This document shows positions 12,201-23,800 of a stretch of 64,000 bases of DNA, one piece after another. The notes beneath the pieces were generated by a model. It ran no database searches, was not told the DNA's origin, and worked only from the letters and a program-made list of their open reading frames with translations. A program made the translations under genes and the position numbers. Positions within the stretch are counted from its first letter, which is position 1; every line of letters begins with the position of its first letter. This DNA is from Apostichopus japonicus. Its lineage: Eukaryota > Echinodermata > Holothuroidea > Aspidochirotida > Stichopodidae. The stretch covers positions 23,152,501 through 23,216,500 of the forward strand of contig NC_092568.1 of the NCBI RefSeq assembly GCF_037975245.1, written 5' to 3'.

Positions 12201-15200
12201 GATTAGTTACAAACTCCGTCAAATAATTCGAAATTTTGTCAAAAGAACATGACAGTTGAAACTTGGGTGAAAGATCTGATGGAAAGTGAGAGATGCTCTT
12301 ATATGAAATAATTTTAATAGTAATATGACAAGTACTGCACCTTTCAATTCGACCTTTACTATCAATGCAGTTTGGTTTTCCTCTTGGTTCTTGATCGTTT
12401 CTCCTCCTCGACATTCCCCACAGAAAACGAGCAGTGCCAGTGGATTAGTCACTTACCACTTGAAGATGTGTGTAGCGGTGAGAAGGAAAATCATATTGTA
12501 TGACTGGAGGAATCGGTCATTCATGGAAATAGTGAGTAACATGGCATGTAAAAACAGCTTTCCCTATGTGTTTGGTTGGTTCAACTTGGATGTATGCTAT
12601 TTTCCCATAAAACTACTTGTTCATTAATTGTGTTACTACCCTCCTGAAGGAAAGAGTGATTTAGGGATAATATATCACATTTATGCAATGTTGTGTATCC
12701 CGACAGGAGAAGCTGTATTAATTAAAGGGGAAGGCTGGTGGTAGATAATGTCAAACTTATCTGACATAGAATTTCTCTATCTCTGCACTTTCTATAGTTG
12801 AAAAACTCATCCCAATATCTTTTCCCTAACTCAAGATAATTTTGACTGGTTAATGTTAAAGTGAAGTGGTTCACAGTGCATGGTATCTTCATGGGTGATG
12901 TTCTTCAGTAGCCTTTCTATTGCATTATAAGGTTTTACATCAATTATCCTTGAATGTGATGTATTCAGAGTGTTAGCTTAATTGTCAATGTTCTGAGGAT
13001 GATTTGAATTTCATCAAACTGTGACATTTTGTTCAATTGTTCTTTAATTGCCTCCGGATGATTTAAATATTATAGAAAAAAGAAAACAGGTCCAGCTCAG
13101 TTGCAATGATGACATCGTTCACATTGCTGTTGGTTGCAGCATGCATTAATATCGTTTCACCAAGTTTGACAACCTTACATCTTTTCCACACAAACTGCTT
13201 TGAAGATGAGGCTTTGACCAAAAGATGCCAAACATGTCCAGCAATTCTGTTAAACAATCAATTTCAGCCACCGGAATATGAATTAACAATAGTGCATGCA
13301 AGATTCTACTTGCTCAAACAAGAATCAGCTTTGGGAAACAAATATGTATGAAGTTTGGTCATTCATGCTTGTCTTCAGCTTTTGTGGGGAGGGAGAGGAG
13401 CGAGAGGAAGTGGGAGGGAGAGGAAGGGGGAACTCATTGCTATCAGTAGTTAAAGGCATTGAAGACTCGCCCCAAACAGCGTGCGGCCATCTCAAAAAGT
13501 TAACTTTCTGTTGCTTGCAAGTGACGTTTTGTTTGTGTCGCTACAAAATGCAGACAGCAATGAAACGTGATACCTTGTTATCTTTAGCTGGACCTGAGAT
13601 GTCCATCGCTGTATTGTTATACACTGTGCTGTGGGTATCGACCGCAGCTGTATATACTGACTGTACACTAGTGTCTAATTACCTTCGGTAGCAAGCTGTG
13701 TGTGTATTTTCTGGGATCGATGGTTGTGTCTAACACTTCTGTTACACCTCATTCGTAACTAGGTCAGATTACCGGCATTAGACATTTTTTTTGCGCGAGT
13801 TTTCATACCCTTTAAGTGCATGGTATGCTACCAATGCAACCAAGGGCTCTCACTTTGAATTGATGATGCAAGATGTGTAACCGTTTTCCACCGTATTTCT
13901 TTCATTCTCCAGACTGAGCTTGGTGTATCAGATGTGCCAAGGTCGATGGCCTGGTGTGGCCACTCTATTTGTGTCGGATTTAAAAGGGACTACTTTCTTA
14001 TAGGCGTAAGTGTATGACCCCCAAATGTGCAGCATTTTTGTTTTGACATTGTACTTGTATTGCAAGAGTGTAAAAGCAGAATAATGAAACCAACAGAAAT
14101 CATGAATAGATATTTGTTTACAATTATTAAATGGTGATTATGAAAGAGGCATGCAGAATGGTCGCCGGACACAGCGTGAGGTAAAATGTGACCCGGAGAT
14201 TTTGTCAATTTTCTTCATTTTTCATCAAAAGCAATTGTACATTCAATTAACAAGGTATACGAACAATTGCAATTCTAAAACCATTTCAAATTTTGCATAT
14301 ACCAAAGTTGTTTTTTTATGTTTTAATTTCTCAGATTCAGACAGGAGAACTGAAGGAACTGTTCACGACAGGTAACACGTCACAGGTTGAGCCTACCATC
14401 ACCAAGCTATCAGAGGATTTAATGGCACTGGGCCGAGACAATATGAGTATTATTATAGATTCTGAGGGGGAACCTGCCAAAAAATATGCTCTTAGATGGT
14501 CAGATGTGCCTACTGTATTAGGTATGCATGCTTATGTTTTTCTTTCCACTTTCATGGTTTACTTTGCTGTGGTTTATTCCTTTTTGCAAGTTTTCTTAAA
14601 TTTTTACTGTCAGGTTTTTAAGATGACAGAAAGAAGAAAGAAAAAAAAACTGTTAACTAACTGCTCATCTACTGACGTGGGTTGAAATATAATTTAGTGG
14701 TTTCGATCTTGACAGGATCTTCAAGGGCGAATTGAAACTAAAACAGATTTAGGACACATTAAATATAGACAGATAGACGACAGACAGACTAAATTCCACC
14801 CCTGAACAATGAATAGAGTAAAACTAGATGGAACAAAAGTTTTTGAGGTGTATGGTAATTATAATATAATAAATATAATAGAAGATGCTTTTCCAGGGTC
14901 ATTAAAAGAGTGACCTGTGTTGTTGCATTCGAAGCCCATACACATGCACAAACTCACTCAGAATGTTTGGAATGAAATTCAAACAAATTAGAGAGAGTGA
15001 AACAAATTTGGCTTATTAACTCTAAAGAATCTAGAGTTTGAAACGTTAAACTGATTTACAGACACATATTAATTTGGGGAAAAATACATGTTAGCTTTGT
15101 TTTGTTGAAACCTGAAATATAGCTGGTTGAGTTTGTAACATAACTGTTTTTACCAAACACCACTGAAATATTACTAACCGGTTTCAAATAGCATTGTAAT

Positions 15201-18200
15201 AGATGGATTAATACCTCAAGATATTCACCTAAATTCTTGTAGAACAAACCCCAAAACTTTGAGTAAATCTACAGTAGCATGTGAAGATGCCAACTGGTGT
15301 AATTTGGGTATTAAATTCTGGATTTGAAGTCAATGCTGTGAAGAGCTAAGTAAAGCAACCTTTCAGCCATTCTGAATGAGAGAAGCTGCCTCATACTATC
15401 CACATAGCACATTGCTGGTGGGATGTCTACTAGGAATGTACAATTATTTCAGAAATGGGATGCAACCTGTCTCAGCACCTAGCCATCATTGCCTAACACA
15501 CTGTAATGTATCCATCCAAAGTCATTTCATGTGAAGTACCTGCATGGGTAACCAAAGTGTCGTGCTAAATTGGATACACAATTCTGGAATTTGTTGCCAG
15601 AGTACTATATCAGAGTACTACATTTGAGCATATTGCTGGTGGGGAGTTTACAAGGAATGTACAATTATTTCAGAAATGGGATGCAACCTGTCTCAGTCCC
15701 TAGTCATCATTGCCTAACACACTGTTATGCATCCATCCAAAGTCGTTTCATGCCAGGTACCTGGGTAACCAAAGTGTCGTGCTAAATGGATACACAATTC
15801 TGGATTTTGTTGCCAGAGTACACCATCCGAGTACTACATCTGAGCATATCTGTGGTGTACTTCGTAGATGTGCCCTAACTCTCACAGTTTCCTGCCCAAC
15901 AACATTTTAACGTTGGTGATCAGTATCATTCTGTCTGCTTGATCAAAATCATCAAGGTTTTTGCAATGCCATACTCCAAATATAACATACAAGCAGTCTG
16001 TCTCGATGGTTACACAAGAAGCAAACGGCAAATTGTGTCAACAAACTGTTTGTGTGACATATCATTTTGTTTTTGTCTGTGCAGAACATGACCAGCCTTA
16101 TGTTATTGCTGTGATGCCAAAGTACATTGAGATCAGGACTGTGGACCCGAGACTGCTCGTCCAGAATATAGAAATCAAAGATCCAAAGTACATCACAAGT
16201 GGAAGGTCAGAATGTTACCTCGGCTGCATTTCATCGATGAGCTGTGTAATTTCAAGAAATGCTCAGAATCATTTGAAGTTTTTGTTTCATAATGTGTATA
16301 TACTGTATGTGTGTTGGTATTTTTGTTTGACTTTATGTCTGAATATATTTATCTGTGTATATATGTATTTATGAATGTATGTATCAATGTATGTGACACT
16401 CCAGATCAAAACCTCAGCAAATCTTCTTCTTGACATGTGGCCTCCATAGAGCAAGTGCAAACCCCTTGTCGACTTTGCTGGAGGTCAAAACACACCTCAG
16501 TTCAACATGTGGTATGGATATCTCAAACCCTGCATATATGAAGGGTAGAATCTTTTTATGATGTCTAAGAACTCTGTAGCTTGTGTCTGAGGTCAGTTGA
16601 GGTCAACATTGGTAAACCCTTGTATATTGACAGGTTGGTTGCCCATGGTTAGTCAAAGTATCTGTTTCTAATAACAACCATATACATTGATTCCTTTGAT
16701 ATTTAAATATAAAGTTTTATCCAAGCCTGATATGTTAGTGCTGGTGTTCCATTCTCTTTGCAAGCAAACGTTTTGAAGGTTGTTACTACAGCATTTATAT
16801 ATCTTCTCTTTTCAGTGGACAAGTCTATGTGGCATCTCAAGAGTGTATATGGAAACTAGAACCTGTCCCAATCCACAATCAGATCAAGGAACTGCTTAAA
16901 GATAAACAGTTTGAATTGGCCCTGCACCTTGCAGTAAGTAGTAATCAATCAACTAGCAACAACACTGAGTGTGTACATTTCCCCCCTTAATATCAGAAAG
17001 TACAAACAACATGATGAAATAATTGATAAAAAAAATTAGATTCAAAAGCTTAATAGGACTTGAAAATCTCAAAAAGATAGGAAAGCAATGATACCTTTCA
17101 TTTTGTTGAATAACGTCAGCATTTTTTTTTGGCGGGGGGGGGGGGGGGAGGAAATGTTCCTTACAAGGCAGAAGAAAAAGGAGAATATAACAAGACCGGC
17201 TGTAACATTGTCTGTATAAACCCTGTAAATTTTTTCAATCATTTGTAAAGCTCAGAAGTAAAAATTACAATCAAATATGAAGCACAGCTTTCCTTGCCTA
17301 AACTATATCTGACAAGCCCTCTTGAACTTCTGTTCCTTAATGTAAAACTTGATCTTCATCACACTCTGTGTTTGATTTTGTTGTCCATCCGATTACATTT
17401 TGCTTTTGCGTATTTCCCAATCGATTCCAAGTCAGTAGGAGATCAACCCGTCGCTATCAGCTTGGATAAATGTAGCATTTTTAGCAAGTACTTTGAGCTA
17501 ATTGTGAATTCTGAAACTTTCAAAATCATGATTTTTAAAATTATCTTTATATTTAAACAGAATATGACAGAGGAAGTAGAGGCCGACAAACAGATGAGGA
17601 TACAAAACATACAGAATCTTTATGCATTTGAATTATTCCAACAAGAGAGGTTTGAAGAGTCAATGAAACTGTTTGCAAAGCTCAGCACAGGTTGGTTGAT
17701 AATTAATAATTAATATTGATAAGTGATATTGATAATTGATATTGATATTAATATTGATAATTAATATTGGGCTATGGGAAATGCTGGTGTGTGGTCTGGC
17801 ATAGAAAAAGATTGCGCAGTGAAACCACTTTTGATACAATATTAACCAGGAAGTTTGGGTTATTTTACAACAACGCTAAACATCCACATATGCATGTGTG
17901 AGAGAGGTTGAATGGCTTATATCTTACAATTCACTTTGGGGTGGCTATTCAGTTTACCAGTTTGTGTCATTGTGCTTTTTTTTATTTTTATTACCATTTG
18001 GAAAAAGATTTCCAATAGAGTACCATGGATTTCTCCTAGATGAAAAACCTACCTTACTCTCACTGGCCTGGGCTCGAACCAGGAACCTCTCAGATGCTAC
18101 GTTTTATTGCTCCTAAAGCGACCGCCTTTTATCGACTCGGCCAGAGGACTGGGTTTTATGACTGTATATTATCCAGAAAGATGAAATATCTTGAAATGTT

Positions 18201-20773
18201 ATGTGAAAGTCTCAGTAATACAGATCTTGTACTATCATGTAGCTATTAACTTAAAAATTAATAAAGGAGGATGAATGTACTATTCCCTTCATCTTCTCCT
18301 GGTGGTCTGTATAGTTATCTCCATCATCTGGTTATCTCTTGTGTAAAAGTAAGTTGGCCTGACGTTTCGATCCTAGCAGGATCTTCTTCAAAGGCTAAAT
18401 GACAAGTTACAGTGAACAGAAGGGACAAAAACACGCACAGAATACAGACAGGTTAATGAGCACGGTGAACACAAAGAGATAGATGTAAGGGGATTAGTAC
18501 CCTACCCCGTTCCCCTAATCCTCTCTTTGTCCCTCCACTGTTTATTTCCTACCTCTCCTCTTCCCTTGTTGCTTTCTTCTCTCCATCCCTTGTCTACTCA
18601 TACTGTTACTTGTCATTTAGCCTCTGAAGAAGATCCTGCTAGGATCGAAACGTCAGGCCAACTAACTTTTACACATTCTATTACACAGGCTCTCTACTGG
18701 ATAAGCAGTTTGCTAACAGTTTTATTTTATTTTGGTTATCTCTTATAAGAACAGGGTTCTGCTGCTGCCGGTCGGCGCCGGTCGGGCCCGACCAGCATGC
18801 TGAATTACCGACCGCCACAATCTGCCTGAGTGACTTTTCCGACCGGCACTTATTTTCGATAGGAACTCCAAAAAACAGCTCCATAGCCGGAGGGTCGAAC
18901 GTACAGAAACAATCTGTTTGAGACTAGGGGACATCCAGTTCATAACTGTTCAAAATATCCAACACATCACAGTGTCATACTTAGAGTTCCGCATTCCAGA
19001 CCATGACTGTTTTCCGTTTCCAACTCCCGATCGTACTTTTGATAGTTTCATTTATATCTATTTTTATCGCGCGAGACACAGGCACTATCCAGCTAGCTAG
19101 TACACATACGGCCGTTAACCTTCGTAGCGGGTAAATTTACTTCATATTGCATTAGGCACGAGTGACAAGGGCTGGAAAACCTTGCGAATAGTCCGAACCA
19201 GGTTCGCGGGAAATCCGCGATGCTCGCGGGAAATCCAGCCCGGCTGGCGAAAAAAAAAAATCGGACAAAAAAAAAAAAATCGAAAAAAAAACGGGACGAA
19301 AAACTAAAAAAAAAACACAAAGGACAAATAAGTACATCTATAAAAAAAAGTAAAATTTCATAAGAAAAGTTTCAGAAACAAAAGGAAAATGTTCAGAGAG
19401 CGTGCTCGCAATTTTAGTCACAATACCAACGAGTAATGATGTGTCCCCAACCCACTTACAATGGCTATTTCGCAAGCTTCAGGGTATACGTGTCACACGG
19501 ACACCCACGGCCCAGCGCGGGAAGATTGCTGTAATAAATCAGCCTCGCGGGAAATGTTTTGAACAATATTGCCATTCCACGTTCTTATATATTTGTATTG
19601 TATGTTGGTTAGTAAACGTTTTCTTTCGTATGAATTTGACTTCAGTTCAGTGCTCCCACTAAGGTGCGGGGGTCCCTTCAACTGACTCAGTAATCCCGCA
19701 ACGAAAACATTTGTCTGCTGGAAATCCCCGCATCGTTTTTTGCATTCGCGATGAGTTTATACTCAATGTACAACTTATTCACTTGACCGTATAGAGAAAA
19801 AAAAACAACTGAAAATCAATTGTGTACCAATTGTGTACGGAAAGGTGGTAGGCTACACCTTTCAAATTTTGCGAAAGATCGAGCAAACCACTTTCGAAAA
19901 ATTCACGCCAAACTTGCATATCGTACTAAATGCAACTAATGTCATGTAAACAAGGCTCTAGTGCATCCATTTATGAATACACCGTAAGACCACATCTGGT
20001 GTTACGCGGGGGGAAAAGAAAGTATTTTCTAGCATTTCCAAAAATACCGAAAAAATAATATCCTACCATAGTTAAGTGTATAGCAAATAGCCTAAACCAC
20101 CTCGGCGGTTATAACGGATCTCACGTAACTACAAAATCACAATTAATTGTATTTTGCGGAGTTGACGTTTTCTACAAGAACATGGAAACAATATCATTGG
20201 GAGTGGACTCTCACTCACTGTCCATCTAAAATTATCATCTCAGCCTGAATTATTTATTTCATAGGCACCACCGGCTGGTCTGTACTCTGGTGCTCCAGAT
20301 ATTTGTCCTAACTTTTTTCATAAATTATGAAAAATTCCAGACTTGAGACCTCATTTCAAAGCTGTCTACATGTGGCTCAGAATACTCGGGAAGGGCCGTT
20401 TCCGGCCATCTGGGGGGTTTCCAAAATCCAAAATTTTCTTGTACGCTCCACGCCAACCGATGGTGGCGCTCCGCTTAGATAGTCCTGCCGGCACTCAATC
20501 CACCCTGGGCAGAACCCTGTAAGAATCTTTGTAGACCAGGTTTGTAGTGTAACTTATAATCGAGGCTGGGGAGTGAGTGATATGTGTGTAAATTGAAGTA
20601 AAGTAGAAACGTTACAACCATCATTCAATCGTTTTCATTGTCATAATGTATTTGTGAAAGATTGTAGAATGCATGTGGTGTTCTTAAATTGAAAATGCAT
20701 ATGAGCATGGAATATTTGCTGGTATGAAGAAATATTTAGTTTTTTGTTTCTATAAAGCAATTAAAGCAACGAC

Positions 20774-20812
<39 letters not shown>

Positions 20813-23800
20813 CAGTTTAAACGCTATCAGAATAAACATCTGTTGGAATAAAAGTGGCAAATGCTACTTTTTTGAAGATACCGACAGTCCAAGGAATGAC
20901 AGCATGTAAACAAATTTGCATAAAGGAAGTTATATACTTGAGAATTACTTTACTTATTTCACCTTTCAGATCCTGCCCAAGTTATTGGCCTGTTCCCTGA
21001 TTTACTACCGGGAGACTATCGAAATAAGATAGAATACCCTAGCACACCCACAGAGTTAATGGGAGCCAAGTTAGAGAAGGGCTTAACCGCTCTGATTGAG
21101 TACCTGACTCAGAAGAGACAGGACCTGTTGTCCAAAGACCCGACTGCAGACATGTCTCAGCTCTCTAGCATCGTGGAGGGATCCACCACCACATCATCAT
21201 CAAAGCAAAGAGCACAAATAATAGACACCACACTGCTTAAGTGTTACCTTCAGGTAGGTAGTAATGAAGCTCATTGTAATAGACACCACACTGCTGAAGT
21301 GTTACCTTCAGGTAAGTAGTAACCAAGCATTGTAATAGACACCACACTGCTGAAGTGTTACCTTCAGGTAAGTAGTAACCAAGCATTGTAATAGACACCA
21401 CACTGCTTAAGTGTTACCTACAGGTAAGTAGAAATAAAGCATTGTAATAGACACCACACTGCTGAAGTGTTACCTTCAGGTAAGTAGTAACCAAGCATTG
21501 TAATAGACACCACACTGCTTAAGTGTTACCTCCAGGTAACTAGTAATGAAACTCATTGTAATAGACACCACACTGCTTAAGTGTAACCTTCAGGTAAGTA
21601 GTAACCAAGCATTGTCATAGACACCACATTGCTTAAGTGTTACCTTCAGGTAAGTAGTAACCAAGCATTGTAATAGACACCACACTGCTTAAGTGTTACC
21701 TACAGGTAAGTAGTAATGAAACTCATTGTAATAGACACCACACTGCTTAAGTGTTACCTTCAGGAAAGTAGTAATGAAGCATTGTCATAGACACCACACT
21801 GCTTAAGTGTTACCTCCAGGTAACTAGTAATGAAACTCATTGTAATAGACACCACACTGCTTAAGTGTAACCTTCAGGTAAGTAGTAACCAAGCATTGTA
21901 ATAGACACCACACTGCTTAAGTGTTACCTTTAGCTGCTTGTTGGAGGGGGGTGGGGTGGGGGGGTGCTTGTGTTTTATGATGTCATGCCTTATGCTGACG
22001 GATCGCCTTTGTCAAAGCAGCAAGTACCAATTATTGATACCACTCTGTTACCTTCCGTAAGAAGCTATTGAAAGATTTAGTAATTGTAATACTGCGTTGA
22101 AAAATAAATGTGGTTAGTTTTGTGTCTTGTTCATACATATTTATCATTGCTTGCATAAACAGGGTAGAATAGCATATAGGTTTTGCAAGGCAATTTGAGA
22201 TTTGTCGATAATCTTTTTGTAACACATGCAAAATTAATAATTATTTTTTAGAAGAAAAAAAATGCGACACTTCTTTCTACTTGTACAGTCATTTTGCTGT
22301 GCAATGCCAGATAAATCAGTTCTAGCTGTGGTTATTTTTGTTTTGATTTTTTTTACTATTTATTAGAGGTACCTCAAGTCTGTCAAACTTTACTATTTTT
22401 TCTTTGTTTAGACCAACGATGCTTTAGTTGCCTCCCTGCTGAGACTAAAGGACAATAAATGTCACTTTGAAGAGAGCGAGAGGGTCCTAAAGAAACATCA
22501 GAAATATAGCGAGCTAATCATTTTATACAACAAGAAGGAAAAACACAAAGAAGGTAATGAGTTTTTTAGAAAAGTAAGTCAAGGGAGAAGCAAACCCAAA
22601 ACCATCATCCTCCATCGATATGATGGAAACGCTATAGTAAGGAACAACTTCCCCAAAGAGATAAGCAAAATATTATGCCATGTGAAAGATGTCGTAGTTT
22701 GAATGACAAACTCTATACTTGATCAAGTCTAAACATGGCATCATTGAGCCTCTAGTGTTTTTGTTGTGTTTCTTTCATTTTACCCTTTTTTACAGTTTTA
22801 ATTTCCTTGTTTGGGTAATGGGTTTTTTAATTGCTAAATGCTCATTCTGAAAGCCATGCCTAAAGCATTTAATGCAACCTAAGATTTGTCAGGTCTTGTT
22901 TGTCGTATCGATACTGGTTAAATTCACCTTGAAAATATGACAAAAGAGAGACAAAAGAAAAGTGAAATATGTTTTACCTTATAGTGTCGCTATGACATCA
23001 CATGAATTGCATAAAGGCAGCACAGTGACACAGCTGCTGTTAAACCAGCGCATTGACCCAAACAGAGCAAGACAATCATCTTCATGAAGGAGTTGTTCAT
23101 CATCAGCAGTTCTATCATATTATCTAACAACGTACTGAACCATACAGAGCAAGACACTTTCTTATCTTCGTCGAGGAGTTCGTTAGCATTAAATTATTAT
23201 ATTAACATTTATCATTTAATCTATAGAAGATGGTTGAGTTTGCTTCTACTTCAAAACAAGGGTTAATAAATACTCTTTAAATATTCATTGATTCATTGCA
23301 GCAAATATTTCCACTTGTAGACCCCTTCCCCCCTTTTTTTAAAATTATGTTTCTATCACGGGAGACCAGAGAGTGGTCGGGAGTGTCTATTTCTGATTCC
23401 TAATTTTCGGCTCACCAGTCTCTGTTTCTTACGACATTTTGAACTTTGAGTATATTGTTTAACCTCGAGAGACAAACAGTTAATGCCTTAACTTTTTCTA
23501 TCTGTCAGTTGGGAAGTTTTGAAATTCCCTTATCTGTTTCTTGTGATAAGTTTAAAAGTACTTCTCTATTAGTATGAGAAGAAGCAGAGATGCCTTTCAT
23601 GTTGAATAATGGTCATATGTCTTGTGATTCAGGTCTGTATTGCCACCTTGGGCTGTTTAACAAATGCGACAAATATTTATAATAATTTAAAAGGTAAATG
23701 AAGTGTATTGATTTTTAAAAAAATTGAAATAAGCAGCCAGACACAGAGAATATATTACCAGAACATTCAGGATCTTGTTTACATTCACAAACATGAAGAA

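Noticed and set aside
13296-13691. 131-codon plus-strand ORF in intron 5
   Set aside because: It runs through a purine-rich low-complexity stretch, lies between well-supported exons 5 and 6 that join in phase, and shows no similarity that I recognise.
15570-15910. LINE reverse transcriptase C-terminus (TQFWNLLPEYY-like)
   Set aside because: The resemblance is one short motif; neighbouring frames contain no reverse transcriptase motifs and the segment is part of a tandem duplication.
17121-17150. Long G-run, and other G/C homopolymers, as regulatory quadruplexes
   Set aside because: Homopolymer runs are scattered through the introns without a consistent position; their lengths are also the part of an assembly most prone to error.
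18062-18150. tRNA-Leu/Ser gene on the minus strand
   Set aside because: The T-arm is intact but the acceptor ends do not pair; it is best explained as a SINE head.
21221-21934. CRISPR-like array or coding repeat
   Set aside because: The units are contiguous without unique spacers, contain in-frame stops and clearly derive from exon 11 with its donor, in a eukaryotic gene.
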